Positions 54,501-63,403 are shown, numbered from the stretch's first letter. The stretch: 64,000 nucleotides of DNA from Poriferisodalis sp026713105 (GCA_965115995.1 OZ220472.1:1612001-1676000), one strand, 5' to 3'. A program made the numbers and translations. The notes: generated by a model not told the origin, from the letters alone.

Positions 54501-57500
54501 ACCTTGAGGATGTCGTCGTCGGTGACCGTCACGATCGCGGAACGCACCCCGCCCAACAGGTAGCCAGGCGACGCGGCCAAAATCATGCGAAACGCCTCCG
54601 CGTCCTCGAACACGTCGTCCTCGATGGTCGCGACATCAACCGACACCGACGTCTGGCCCGCAGGGACCGTCACCGCGAACCCGCCCGCGGTGAAGTCCTC
54701 CCCCGCAGTCGCAGAGCCAGCACCGGTGCCGGACTCCTCGGCGACCAGCCGGACCGTCAGATCCGCGGTCGGCGCAGGACTGACCGACAGCGTCACACTC
54801 GCCGCACCGCCCTCAACGGTGCTGTAACTGTTGCGGGTGAACGCCACCTGCGGCATATCAGCCGACGCGACCGACTTGAACACCTCCGAAACAGCATAAA
54901 ACCGGTTCACGCTCCCAGCCGCCTCAGTACCGATCGACAACGGCGCGCCTGCCTGCGTGCCCGGACCGTACGTCGGCGTCGCAGTGCCCAGCGGACTCGA
55001 GCTCGTGGTGCAGTCGTTGTTCATCCCGGTCCACACCTTCGCCCCGTCGCCCACAGAGCCGTCCTCGTGGCGCAGCAGATTCTCAGACGCAGTCCACCGG
55101 CCGAACCACTGGTTGCGCCGACAGAAGTTCCAATAGCTCGACATCACCCGACCAGAAGAATCACCCAGCCAAAAAACCGGCGTCCCCGCCTCGTTGCTGG
55201 ACGCCGTCCCATCGGCGTAACCCCCCGACCCGCCGCGCAGCGCCGGATCCCAAATCCCCACATGCTCACGGCCGTGCGTGCCCGCAGTCGACACGAACGC
55301 CCTGAAAAACCCGACATACGGCAACAAATCAGCACCGCCATTACGGACCGCAGCGCTGCGCACGAAATGGTCATAATCCGCGATATCGGTCGACGACGCC
55401 GAACCGCCCACAGACGTCATGAACAACAGCCGATACTCCGCATCGGCAGACACCGCAGGACGAAAATCCGCGCCCGCCGGCAACACGACGTCGCCAGACT
55501 CGTCGTCCACCAACACCACACCCACCGGGCCGTCCGACACAGCGCCCAACGTCACGCCGCCCGAAGCAGCGGGAGCACGCGCCCCCGTCCCGTAGCCGAC
55601 GATCACATACGGCTGCGTGCGCACATTGTTGTCCACCGGCGCCAAACGCAACGTCGCCGACTGCGCGCCCGACGAAAACACCACCGCCGGATCCTGCGCG
55701 CTGTTCGAGCCCGACGTGTTCAACGTGACGCCGGTGTTCGTCCCGTTCAACGCGAACGTGTAATCATCAGTCACGGTCGCGCCGACCACAGTCAGCGGCA
55801 CCGTCACCTCCTCCGAGGCGGTGAGCGCCCGGCCCAGCGTGATCGTGACCGTCCGATAGCCGGTGGTGCCGGCGCCGCCCTCCACCGCGTTGCCGTCGCC
55901 GTCGCCGTCAGAAGCGGACATCGCGACCGTGACGGGGGCGCCGGTGGTGGCCTCGACTTTGAACACCGGGGACATGACGAGCATCGGAAGCGGGCTGTTG
56001 CGTATCGCGGTGGAGTCCGACAGCGGATTGCCCGACGCGACCACAGCAGTGCGCGGCATGCCCCGGCCAAGCCTGAAGTTGTTGCCTGCTTTGGTCCCGT
56101 CGTTGTCGCTGCCGGTCCAAAACGCCGTCGCAGCGGTGCGTGCCGCGCCCGACTCGACAGTGTCCGCGCCGGACTGGTCCGTCCCGCCGTCCCAGTCGCC
56201 GTCGTAGAAGTCGAAATAGTTGTCTGCGACCTTGCCTGTCGGCGGCGCGGCCAGCCAGTACACGGCCACCCCGCTGTCCGAAGCGTTCGTGGAGCCGTCG
56301 GCCCACGCGCTGCCGGTGTGCATGCCGGTATTGACGCGGGCGTCGGCTCCCGAGGTGCTGGCCAGCACCCGCACCAGGCTGCCGTAAGGCTTGAGGCCGG
56401 CATGGCCGCTTGCGGCGACCACGCCCTGGGCCCACTCGTTGTACACATCAATGACCTGCGACGCCGCCGTGCGGGTCTGCGACGTGAGGAACATCAGCCG
56501 GAACTCGTCGCCCCCCGACAGCCCCGACGGCAACAACGGCCAATCCGCGGCAACCTCGAAATCGCCTGTCTCGTCATCGACGAACACGACACCGACCGGG
56601 TCGCCTGACACTGTGCCCAGCGTGGCACCCGACGCGCTCGGCGCCCGCGTCCCGGTCCCGAAGTCGACCACCACATACGGCTCAGACCGCACCGAGTTGT
56701 CCGCCGGCTTCAAACGCAACGTCGCCGACGAAGCGCCCGCGGCGAACACCACCGCCGGGTTCTGTGCCGTGTGGGTCCCGCCCGTGGTTGTCAGCGACAC
56801 GCCCGTCTGGGTCGCGGGCTCCAACCCGAAGGTGAAGTCGTCGGTCACCGTCGCACCCACGACCGACAGCGGCACCGTCACCTTTTCCGAGCCGGTCAGC
56901 GCCCGGCCCAGCGTGACCGTGACCGTGCGGTAGCCGGTGGTGTTGCTCGCGCCTTCGACGGCGTTGCCGTTGGCGTCGCCGTCCGAGGCGGCCATGGACA
57001 CGGTGACGGGCCCGGGGGGTTTGATCGTGAAGTCCGCGGACAGCGACGCGCCGTAGCGGCGTGCCTGCTTCGCGGACAGCGACCGGCGCAACAGCTGCTT
57101 GTCCACATTCAGCGTGACGGTGTCGTCGGCGGTGATCGCCGACCCCGAATACGACAGCACCACCTCCAAAGAACGATGCTTGGGCTGGCCGTGCACATCG
57201 CTCATGACCGCACCGAGCTCGGCGCTGTCGACCGTCAGCCCCGAAGGCGCTCCGGTGAACGTCAGCAGCGCCAAACCGGCCGCCGTCAGCGAAGCGCCGT
57301 TCACCAGATCGTCGCCATCCGTTTCACCGGCGCCGTCGCCGTCGCCTCCGCCGCCGTCGTCGCCCCCGCGGTCGAAGGGCCGCAGGAACGTGACGTGCTC
57401 GGGTGTCAGGGTGAGCGTGACGGTGCCGCCGCTGTCGAACGCGGACGACTGCACCTGCGCAGGCGTGATCGCGAGCGTCGGGGTCGTGTCGGTGTCGACC

Positions 57501-60500
57501 ACCCGCACCGTCACATCCCCGGTCAACGCGTTGAAATCGCTGTCCGGCGACGACGTGGCGTGCGAGATCGTCACCAAGCGCGCCCCGCCGGCGTTGACGG
57601 TGTTGTCGTCCACGCCCGAAACCTCGACCTCTTGTCCGGCGCCCCAGTTCGTTGTCGTGAACGTCAGCGAAGCCGGGTTGACCGCCGCGCCCGCTGCCGC
57701 GGTGATCGCCACCGTCACATCCGCCGACGGCGCCTTGCTCAACTCCACCTCGTAGGTGTCGGTGTGGCCCGACTCCTCGCTCACCGCCAACTCATCGGCC
57801 TCGGCATCGACGAACACCAAAGCAGCCTTGGTGCCGCCGCCGTCGTCGTCGGTCACCGTGACCGTCGTCTCGGCTGTGCCGCCGAGCTGCGCTGCGGTCG
57901 CCTGGCTGTCGTCGAGCTGTATTTTGAACGTCTCGGCGCCCTCAGCGGTGCCGTCGTCGACGAGGCCGACGGTGAGCGTCTTGGACGTGTCGCCCGCGGC
58001 GAACTCGACAGTGCCCGACTGGGCGGTGTAATCGCCGGGATGCGCGGCCGTGCCGTCCGCGGTCGTCCAGAACACCGACGACGGCACCAGCGTCGTCCCG
58101 GTCCTCGCCACGGTGACGTCGACGGTTCCGTCGCCCTCGCCGGCGCTGACCGCCGCTGAGCTGAAGGCGACCGTCGGCAGGTCGGCGGCGTCGGTGATCG
58201 TGCCGGTGGCAGTGCCCTTGGCGGGGTGCAGCCCCGGCGGGCTGGCGCCGGTCGGGGCGCCGAGGGCGACCGTGAAGAAGTGGTCGCCCTCATAGACGCT
58301 GTCCTGCGTGGTGGCGACGGCGAAGGTGTTGGTGGTCTGGCCTTCGGCGATGACGACGCTGCCAGCGTCGTTGTCGTAGTCGGCAGCGGTCCCGCCCGAC
58401 GCGCCGGTCGCAACCGTGTACGCCAGCTCGCCGGCGATGCCGCGCCCGTCAGAGAGGCTGTAGGGCACCGTTATGCCCCCCGCCGGGGCAGCGTCGGGGA
58501 TCGTGACGGTGAACGTGACCGCGCTGCCCTCGGCGGCTGCGGCCGATTCGATGCCGGCGCCCTCGGGAGCGACTGTGAACTCGCCGGACAGGGCATACAT
58601 CGGCCGCTGCCCGGTGGGGTCGTGGCTGTAGCCGTGCTGGCGGCCGCATTGCGAACTGATCCCTGTGCGGGGGCCCAACGGAAAGCCGTCCTGGCCGCTG
58701 TTGTTGAGGAGCCCGACCGTGGCGTCATCCTCGCCCAGCCGCGGGAGCGGGGTGCTCCTTCGGCCGAGGGAAACCTCGTCGCACCTGGTGATGCCGACGC
58801 CGTCTCTGCCGCTCCCGGTCCAGTAGCCGCCGACGTTGATCGTCGCTGCGGTGCCGTCGGCGTGTTTGGGGTTGGCTTCGTCGCCCCAGGTGCCGTCGGC
58901 GAAATCGGCGTTGTCGTCGGCAACCTTGGCGCCGCCGACCCAGTAGACGGGCACATCGGGATGTTCGCCGTCGTCGGGGCTGAACTGCGCATGATCGCGC
59001 GCCGTCGTGCCCACTGTCTCGGCGACCGCCTTGAAGTGCTCGGCGTGGTCGGCCAGGGCGGCGACGCCGCCGTTGACGAGGTCGTTGCCGGTGATCTCGG
59101 CGCGCACGAACGCGTCGTAGACGGCGAGGTTGCCGCTCTGCGCGGTGGTGGTCTGGGAAGTGGCATAGATCAGACGGAACGAGTCGCCCGGGTTCAAGCC
59201 GGCAGGAATCAGCGGCCAGTCGGCGGGCACCTGGGGCACACTGCCGCCCCCCTCCTCGTCGTCGGCGATGCCGTACCAGGCCTGCACGTTGCTATGTGCG
59301 CGTTGGATGCCGCCGCTGAGGTTGGTGTCGGGGTTCAGGTGCCTGCGGCCGGCCCACGCATGGATAGGCAGCTCCACAAGGTTGTTGGGGAACTTGATGT
59401 AGAACTGCTCGTCGAACGACTCGCCGTCGTCGAACCCGTCGCGGGCGTTCAACTCGATGGTCGCGGCCTGCGCGCCGGCGCCGCGGAACTCGAGCCAGCG
59501 GAACCCCGCATGGGGCGGGGTGCGGCGATCGACCGCCTCGACGGACACGCCGATGCCCGCGGCGGCCATGCCGAAGTCGTTGTGATGGATCGGCCAGGCC
59601 ACGTTCGCGCTGTAACGCGGTCCGCGCGCCGAGTCCACCACGTTGCACGCCTCGATCAGGTCCGCCGGCAGCTTGTCTTCGTTGTCCGGGAAATCGACGG
59701 TGTCGGTGAGGTCGCACGGTGTTGTGTCGGGGTTGAGGCTGTGCCCGACCGCCTCCAGGTACAGCGGCACCCGCACATACTCGCCCGCCTCCAGCGCCCG
59801 GCTGAGGCTGACCGTCAAGGACCGGTCCACCCGAGACGCGTCGCCCTCCACCATCACCTCAGAGATCTCCGTGCCCGACGAAGACGTGCGCACCCCCGTC
59901 CCGGTCATCGTCACGGTCGTGGCGTCGTTGTCGGCGAACACCAAGTCGTGGGTCACATCGGCAAGCGCCGCGTAGGTCGCGTCGCCGGAGAACGCGTGGG
60001 TGACGGTGAACGGCTGATCGGCCTCGTCGGTGTTGTTGCGTGTGGCGAACACCCGCATGGTCTGCGCGGTGTCCCAGTTCGACGGGGTGAAAGTGAGCGT
60101 CGTCTTGTCGCTCGCGATCTGAGTGCGTGCGGTGTCGCTGGTAGTGACCGTCACGACCACATCGTTGGCCGGCGCGGTGTTCAGCCGCACCTCGTACTCG
60201 TAAGTCGACGTGCCGTCGTCTGGGGCCTCGACCACTCGCCGGTCGCCGTGGTCGATGATCCGCAGCCCGTCGGACGCTTCTTGGAGGGTGATGCGGTACA
60301 CGCGCTCGCCGTAACGGCCCGGACCGCAACCCTCGCCCGAGCACACCGCATCGAGGTTCGTGTCGATGCGGAGCCTCTGCGACGGCTCCGAAGTGCGATA
60401 GGTGTGCACCAGCACGTTCTCAGTCACGCCGTTGCCGTCATCGGACGCAGCGGTCACCACCACCGTCGCCTCGACCGCCGACGGACCCGTGAACGTCACC

Positions 60501-61798
60501 AGCCCCAACGCCCCGTCAGACGAGTCCGTGTAGGTCACGCCCTGCGGGGCGCCGTCGAGCGACAGCGTGAAATGGGCGCCCAGGTCGGCGCCGCGGGACG
60601 CCAGGGGCACCTCGATCCACTCGCCCGCCTCCAGAGCCCGGCTCAGCCTCACCTTGAACTTCGCGGTGTCCGACGTGTCGGCCTCGGTCGCGATGTTGTC
60701 GGCGGTGTCGGCTCTCTCGATGAACACCTCGGTCGGCTCGTCGTCGCCGGTCACCGTCACCGGCAACGACGGCAACGAGATCGCCGAGTAAGCGTCGTTG
60801 TCCTGATAATCCGTCGAGTCGCGGTCGCCCTCGTCGGCGTCAGCCACCGTGACCGCCCGAAACGACCACATGCCCGACAGATCGCCGGAGTCCACCACAT
60901 TGTCCTGCGCCACCAACTCCACCTTGCGGGTCAAATGCTCCCCCGCCGCAAGCTGCCCGCCAACCATGCGGTCGAACCGCGCCACGAAAAACCAGCCGCC
61001 CGGATTGTCCGTGATGTCCCCCGACCCCGGCGACCCGTTCGGCCTCGCTATCGCCTCCATCACCGGATCGTCATCAGCGCCGCCCGTGCGCACCTCAGCG
61101 TCCACCCTGCCCAAGATCACAATGTCCTCAGACGGCGCCGCCGCCAACGTGATCTCGATGTCGTCACGACGATCACGGCTGTCGGTGTTGAGCGACCGCT
61201 CCATCACCGTGGTATGACCGCCGCTCACCGTCACCGACACACCCGTCCCGGTCACCGTCGAGTCCGACACGTCATCGACCGTGACCGTCCAATCGCCCAA
61301 AACCGTGCCGCCCTGGCAATTGACCGTCGTACACAACCGCACACCGAACGTCTCATCATCAGAATCAACATCGGAACGCGCCTCCACCACAAAATCGATG
61401 CGCCCGCTCAAAAACTCCTTCCAACCCCGCGCACCGCTCCCCGCCGCCACCTCTGCGAGCACACCCCGCTCGTCCGGAACCCGAAACGCCACATCGCCCG
61501 CCTCCGCCGTAAAAGGCGCCGCCAAAGGCTTGAAGAACACGTAATAGGCCCGATGCGCCGACAGCCCAGAAATCTGGAACTGACGCGTCTGACCCTCCTC
61601 GATCACCGTCCGATGCAAAAAAGCGGCGCCATACGACGACACGCCCGCCGGACCCGCCGACTGCGCCCCAGCCTCAAAAACCCCCAGACCCGCACCCGAC
61701 AACACCGGCACCGGCACCGGCACCACCGCCAACAACGCCACCGCCAAAACGCACACCAACCCCCGACGGCCAAACCGCAGCCGAACGAGAGAGGCCAT
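48593..61798 (-). CDS. Giant secreted Calx-beta-rich repeat protein (4401 residues)
   Basis: A 13.2-kb gene. An N-terminal signal peptide (RFGRRGLVCVLAVALLAVVPVP, then AGAQS-A near residue 47) leads into many beta-sandwich repeats. Calx-beta-type units read xxxVTEGxxAxFTIT ... TVTIPxxG ... DDxxDExDGxITxTI ... VNVSDDD, with near-identical tandem copies close to the C-terminus (about 49960-48960). A larger module (WPLxPSGLSGGDEFRLxFxTSQTRTA, xDVYNxWAQ, VYWLAAPPTxKxADNY, FWTGxNDxG) occurs four times, at about 59230-58560, 56560-55950, 55510-54860 and 53050-52430; three copies are each preceded by an ASDGDxxGxAVEG...GYRTVTxTL unit. Near 50470 is a fibronectin-III-like segment, and at about 50210-49990 a helical ARDYYELNKHRAPGYGRNW module. 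It ends on a Calx-beta unit (GTITDND) with no sorting signal or membrane helix. ATG 61798 gives the best signal peptide. Adhesion or matrix function is inferred; Ca2+ binding by DDD loops is likely. Confidence 0.88.
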   Translation of the reverse strand: MASLVRLRFGRRGLVCVLAVALLAVVPVPVPVLSGAGLGVFEAGAQSAGPAGVSSYGAAFLHRTVIEEGQTRQFQISGLSAHRAYYVFFKPLAAPFTAEAGDVAFRVPDERGVLAEVAAGSGARGWKEFLSGRIDFVVEARSDVDSDDETFGVRLCTTVNCQGGTVLGDWTVTVDDVSDSTVTGTGVSVTVSGGHTTVMERSLNTDSRDRRDDIEITLAAAPSEDIVILGRVDAEVRTGGADDDPVMEAIARPNGSPGSGDITDNPGGWFFVARFDRMVGGQLAAGEHLTRKVELVAQDNVVDSGDLSGMWSFRAVTVADADEGDRDSTDYQDNDAYSAISLPSLPVTVTGDDEPTEVFIERADTADNIATEADTSDTAKFKVRLSRALEAGEWIEVPLASRGADLGAHFTLSLDGAPQGVTYTDSSDGALGLVTFTGPSAVEATVVVTAASDDGNGVTENVLVHTYRTSEPSQRLRIDTNLDAVCSGEGCGPGRYGERVYRITLQEASDGLRIIDHGDRRVVEAPDDGTSTYEYEVRLNTAPANDVVVTVTTSDTARTQIASDKTTLTFTPSNWDTAQTMRVFATRNNTDEADQPFTVTHAFSGDATYAALADVTHDLVFADNDATTVTMTGTGVRTSSSGTEISEVMVEGDASRVDRSLTVSLSRALEAGEYVRVPLYLEAVGHSLNPDTTPCDLTDTVDFPDNEDKLPADLIEACNVVDSARGPRYSANVAWPIHHNDFGMAAAGIGVSVEAVDRRTPPHAGFRWLEFRGAGAQAATIELNARDGFDDGESFDEQFYIKFPNNLVELPIHAWAGRRHLNPDTNLSGGIQRAHSNVQAWYGIADDEEGGGSVPQVPADWPLIPAGLNPGDSFRLIYATSQTTTAQSGNLAVYDAFVRAEITGNDLVNGGVAALADHAEHFKAVAETVGTTARDHAQFSPDDGEHPDVPVYWVGGAKVADDNADFADGTWGDEANPKHADGTAATINVGGYWTGSGRDGVGITRCDEVSLGRRSTPLPRLGEDDATVGLLNNSGQDGFPLGPRTGISSQCGRQHGYSHDPTGQRPMYALSGEFTVAPEGAGIESAAAAEGSAVTFTVTIPDAAPAGGITVPYSLSDGRGIAGELAYTVATGASGGTAADYDNDAGSVVIAEGQTTNTFAVATTQDSVYEGDHFFTVALGAPTGASPPGLHPAKGTATGTITDAADLPTVAFSSAAVSAGEGDGTVDVTVARTGTTLVPSSVFWTTADGTAAHPGDYTAQSGTVEFAAGDTSKTLTVGLVDDGTAEGAETFKIQLDDSQATAAQLGGTAETTVTVTDDDGGGTKAALVFVDAEADELAVSEESGHTDTYEVELSKAPSADVTVAITAAAGAAVNPASLTFTTTNWGAGQEVEVSGVDDNTVNAGGARLVTISHATSSPDSDFNALTGDVTVRVVDTDTTPTLAITPAQVQSSAFDSGGTVTLTLTPEHVTFLRPFDRGGDDGGGGDGDGAGETDGDDLVNGASLTAAGLALLTFTGAPSGLTVDSAELGAVMSDVHGQPKHRSLEVVLSYSGSAITADDTVTLNVDKQLLRRSLSAKQARRYGASLSADFTIKPPGPVTVSMAASDGDANGNAVEGASNTTGYRTVTVTLGRALTGSEKVTVPLSVVGATVTDDFTFGLEPATQTGVSLTTTGGTHTAQNPAVVFAAGASSATLRLKPADNSVRSEPYVVVDFGTGTRAPSASGATLGTVSGDPVGVVFVDDETGDFEVAADWPLLPSGLSGGDEFRLMFLTSQTRTAASQVIDVYNEWAQGVVAASGHAGLKPYGSLVRVLASTSGADARVNTGMHTGSAWADGSTNASDSGVAVYWLAAPPTGKVADNYFDFYDGDWDGGTDQSGADTVESGAARTAATAFWTGSDNDGTKAGNNFRLGRGMPRTAVVASGNPLSDSTAIRNSPLPMLVMSPVFKVEATTGAPVTVAMSASDGDGDGNAVEGGAGTTGYRTVTITLGRALTASEEVTVPLTVVGATVTDDYTFALNGTNTGVTLNTSGSNSAQDPAVVFSSGAQSATLRLAPVDNNVRTQPYVIVGYGTGARAPAASGGVTLGAVSDGPVGVVLVDDESGDVVLPAGADFRPAVSADAEYRLLFMTSVGGSASSTDIADYDHFVRSAAVRNGGADLLPYVGFFRAFVSTAGTHGREHVGIWDPALRGGSGGYADGTASSNEAGTPVFWLGDSSGRVMSSYWNFCRRNQWFGRWTASENLLRHEDGSVGDGAKVWTGMNNDCTTSSSPLGTATPTYGPGTQAGAPLSIGTEAAGSVNRFYAVSEVFKSVASADMPQVAFTRNSYSTVEGGAASVTLSVSPAPTADLTVRLVAEESGTGAGSATAGEDFTAGGFAVTVPAGQTSVSVDVATIEDDVFEDAEAFRMILAASPGYLLGGVRSAIVTVTDDDILKVGFAQDEYWASEDGGSFDVELSLDRDAEHAVDLTLAFGGTATGGSDYTAPAASVTIPAGNTSRTHTVTIPILADSTVEPDETIVVTISAVTTTRAQKADRSETTVFIADQDRTAPGLVVPSTVEVDEGGAATYWLRLATEPTGTVTVTVSGHTATVLTLDADDEMAGDQSSVDFTASNWYVGRRVTVRGVHDQDLTDDSVSLAHSASSGGYSSVTGSVSATVDDEDVTLSIAGGSAVTEGAAAEFTVTASSPPDRDLTVNVGIADAAGADFVAAGQQGNRTRILRSGQSSATFTVPTVADSVIEPSGPITIALRASDSYRIDSSAASAEVQVNDDDTAPVAVAMTASDGNPDGDAVEGAGDDTGYRTITLTLERVLTGSEMLTVPLSVTGATVNTDYTFALEPSTQTGVSLNTSGSNSAQTPAVVFAAGATTATLRLAPVDNSVRSQRYVVVGFGAGATADGGINVGALTGGPIGVVFVDDEAGPIEVPAGWALAPSGLSGGDEFRLIFVTSQTRTAESADIDDYNRWAQSVVTAGGHAALLPYSGLVSVIASTATDDARENTAMWDPALNSNAGGYTDTSASASDSGTKIYWLAAPPTNKTADNYHDFFDASWDTGNNNSSQATVESGGSFTGPGAFWTGTNDSGVATSGTALGASRPRWGTVNGGVNTPLNSNASQATITLPLLAVSPVFTMEAGPEVSVRLMVGEGENRNADGEVEKPESDATVSFPVSLDTQPATDMTVCVNVAETGDTDRVAAAAEGIKTVSFLAGVQSGSIDVAWTDTADDDLDSVITVTAVPSSTAGCTSSDVYTVSGAHGSEKVRITDDEATEVTLSASDTAMTEQDASDAATLTVSSGRALVAGESLVARITLATSTMARLPDHATPDFAVTATGTGVVLTGATTTTPLLTFTGSDSGTVQTATVTLTPTAADDADTADETVTAALSLITGTGSGTVVTGGGVEVGSSSTATLTIDDNDTSNCAAQNTVLSETELRVLENGGVATYCVRLTTAPSGGDTTVSIGTAGTHTGAASVSPSSLTFTASNYTEPQEVTVTGVDESGTHQDRSLRLTHTASGGGYSSQNLGNVEVEVSDAPEVEVFAHVRYDDEDAWRSFVNANGGMLRPSTITAAPGITPMRNVTPCCEVQYAVRLSNKPLGGPVTVNISVGDLGGTTASSITGISLTRDGTPVQSLTLTFEERGPDPGCGWLVQQDGTYRDSNHRLRNGVSDSYDNNTDTSWECYRFVWVHNKREHQAPTRSLCADITHTASGGGVRKVTVDTIRMHSLGWHSGQLHDNSACPFLYANTLTPQNSPLPAQAAPVPTTAVANLAVTDSDGTTATASWDAVPHADRYSVSYSAESQDGTTQTAGVFDDIAATSHTFDHGIAAPATVTVTVTPGYDSAAPDSGTGITVVYLDSLAATADNDGPASPPPGCVSDKTLELARDYYELNKHRAPGYGRNWRRVLIAFGDITDTQLEAFTAAEARQSETRWAGWRPFRQALECIEQAQQDPAPPPAEPEIAITAGNDVTEGDDATFTITAAPAPAAGLDITVKVAQTGDFAATGTQTVTIPTSGAYTLTINTTDDSADEPDGSVTATIGTGTGYTVSSSNGAATVNVSDDDDPPPPATPEISIAAGSAVTEGGDAVFTITADPAPHTDLDVAVKITQSGAFVSTGVRTVTIGTTGTATLTVATTNDNTDEADGTITATVDTGTGYSVSSADSAATVNVSDDDIPEISIAAGTAVTEGGDATFTITADPAPHTDLDVAVEITQTGDHGAAAGTQTVTIPASGTYTLTVATADDSADEADGAITVTIDIGSGYTVSSSAEAATVAVSDDDPPAEEPAPDDDQAPDDDQAPTGPLTVTVSDAAAAEGDPGGLRFVATLSRASTQEIKLGYGAFDITAEYNRDYTIPYRTFTIKPGETQVEIVVPVVDDNIAEGDETLTMYAYDSTFTHIEGFAYATGTITDND

Positions 61799-61802
61799 CA
61801 AG

Positions 61803-61813
61803 CCCCCCCCCCC
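61803..61813. repeat. C11/G11 homopolymer tract 4 nt upstream of the giant gene's ATG
   Basis: Eleven C on the + strand (eleven G in the gene's sense), separated from the ATG at 61798-61796 by CTTG. It could serve as an SD-like element. Alternatively, an upstream ATG at 61881 reads MWFRGREVSSGGVGDV and so on into the tract; with 11 G it hits a TGA just after the tract, whereas 12 G would join it in frame to the giant protein. Confidence 0.75.
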
Positions 61814-62008
61814 GCGAAATTCAGACGCGACCCGACATCGCCGACACCACCCGAAGAAACCTCACGGCCCCGAAACCACATGTTGCGCGAGGATACGGGC
61901 TGGCACCGCGCTATCGACAACAACGACGGAGTGATTCAAGGCCGTTTCCCCGCATGGGCCAGCAGAGGGTTCTGCCGCCTCTGCAGCGGGCTCGGTGGTA
62001 GCTGTGCC

Positions 62009-63151
62009 TCAGGCGGCTGCGGGGAGAGCGTCGGGATCGAGGTTGTAGAGCCCCACGACGTTGCCCCAGACCATCTGTTCCTTCTCATCGTCGGGGACAC
62101 CCGAGAGAATGTCGTCGAGGATCGGTTGCGAGTTCGGCCAGATCGAGTCGTGGTGCGGGTAGTCGTTGCCCCACAGCAGGTTGCCGACGCCGATCGAGTG
62201 TCGTGTCGCTATGCCTTCGACGTCGTCCTCGAAGGTGACCCAAAAGTTCCGGTCGAAATACTCAGAAGGTTTCATGGTGAGCTCGTCGGAGAGCTCCCAC
62301 GGCGTGCGGTACGCGGCATGGTCGAGGCGCTGCTTGAAATGGCCCACCCAGCCGGTCTCGTACTCTGCGCAGACGAAGCGCAGTTCCGGGAAGCGTTCCA
62401 CGACGCCACCGCAGATGAGGTCGATAATCGTGTTGGCGATGGTGGTATGCGCCAGCGTGTAGCCCTTGAGATGGCCGCCCGGTGTGCCCCAGTGAGTGGG
62501 CATGCCGCCTTCGAGGCTGGAACCAGTGAAGATGTGCATGGTGAGTGGCACGCCGAACTCCTGAGCCCGTGCCCAGAACGGGTCGAAGTCCGCATGGCAG
62601 TACGGCTTGGCCGGGTCGATGTGTGCGGGGATGGCAAATCCGCGCACGCCCAGCTCAGCGGAGCGGTCGATCTCGGCGATGGATCGCTCCACGTCGGGCA
62701 GGGGCAGGCACCCGACGCCGATGAGCCGGTTGCGGTCTACCGAGCAGTAGTCGAGCACCCAGTCGTTGTGGTTGCGGAACGCGGCGTCGCGCACTTCGTC
62801 GTCGGGGATGGCGAAGGTGAACATCGACAGGCTCGGATACATGACTTCGCCGACGATGCCGTCCTGGGCCTGCTCGTCGAGCCTGACGGAGGGGTCCATG
62901 ACACCGGGATTGAAGCCGTCGTAGCCCTGCTCGATGCGCTTGTGGGTGGCAGGGTCGGACAGGCTGGCCCCCGCGATGCCCAGCCGCCCCACCGGCACCG
63001 GCCGAATGCCGCCCGGCAGCACGAGCCACGTGCCGGGCTTGTCGTTGTGGTCCTTGCTGATGAACGGCGCCCGCTCGCCGAAACGGTCGGTCAGCCCTGC
63101 ATAGATCTCGGCCGCCTCGACCACATGCGAGTCACATGAGTAGTACCGCAT
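62009..63151 (-). CDS. Amidohydrolase_2-family metal-dependent hydrolase/decarboxylase
   Basis: A 380-residue TIM-barrel protein of the ACMSD-like Amidohydrolase_2 family. It starts CDSHVVEAAEIY, where many family members have an HxH or ExH metal site; here only H9 is present in the D-S-H form seen in a common actinobacterial subgroup. Further family features are PAHIDPAKPYCHADFDPFWARAQEFGVPLTMHI, LRFVCAEYETGWVGHF and the C-terminal metal motif LLWGNDYPHHDSIWPNS. Members hydrolyse or decarboxylate cyclic and aromatic acids; substrate unknown. ATG 63151 follows AGGGGAGAGCG. The last 27 nt are duplicated at 47816-47842. The roughly 210 nt between its stop and the giant gene hold no gene. Confidence 0.9.
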   Translation of the reverse strand: MRYYSCDSHVVEAAEIYAGLTDRFGERAPFISKDHNDKPGTWLVLPGGIRPVPVGRLGIAGASLSDPATHKRIEQGYDGFNPGVMDPSVRLDEQAQDGIVGEVMYPSLSMFTFAIPDDEVRDAAFRNHNDWVLDYCSVDRNRLIGVGCLPLPDVERSIAEIDRSAELGVRGFAIPAHIDPAKPYCHADFDPFWARAQEFGVPLTMHIFTGSSLEGGMPTHWGTPGGHLKGYTLAHTTIANTIIDLICGGVVERFPELRFVCAEYETGWVGHFKQRLDHAAYRTPWELSDELTMKPSEYFDRNFWVTFEDDVEGIATRHSIGVGNLLWGNDYPHHDSIWPNSQPILDDILSGVPDDEKEQMVWGNVVGLYNLDPDALPAAA

Positions 63152-63403
63152 CGCTCTCCCCTGTCACAATGGGCGGGCCGAGCAGGCTCCTACGGCGCTC
63201 GGCCTCGCGCGCTGGCCACAGTACCAGTGCATTGGCAGCCAGTTTCTTCGCCGTCACCGATGCTGCGTGGTCCCTTCCGCCTCGCCAGATGCCGACTCGG
63301 GGACAGTTGTGCGGCGAGCCACCCGCTGGTGTGCATCGTCACGGCCAAGCCAGCACGGCGGGTCACCGTGGTCCGAGCGGGTTCGGTGTGCCATCGTGTC
63401 GCC

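Noticed and set aside
52889..56608. A 1239-codon + strand open frame within the giant gene
   Set aside because: Arg-rich antisense shadow produced by GC-rich repeats; the minus-strand frame carries clear repeats and a signal peptide.
61962..61984. Terminator hairpin GCAGAGG/CCTCTGC downstream of the amidohydrolase
   Set aside because: A 7-bp stem with a 9-nt loop and no U-tract is expected by chance in DNA of this composition.
58226..63139. A 1637-codon open frame on the + strand opposite the giant repeat gene and the amidohydrolase
   Set aside because: Its translation is an Arg/His/Gly/Val-rich shadow of the opposite strand, with no domain, and crosses two well-supported minus-strand genes.
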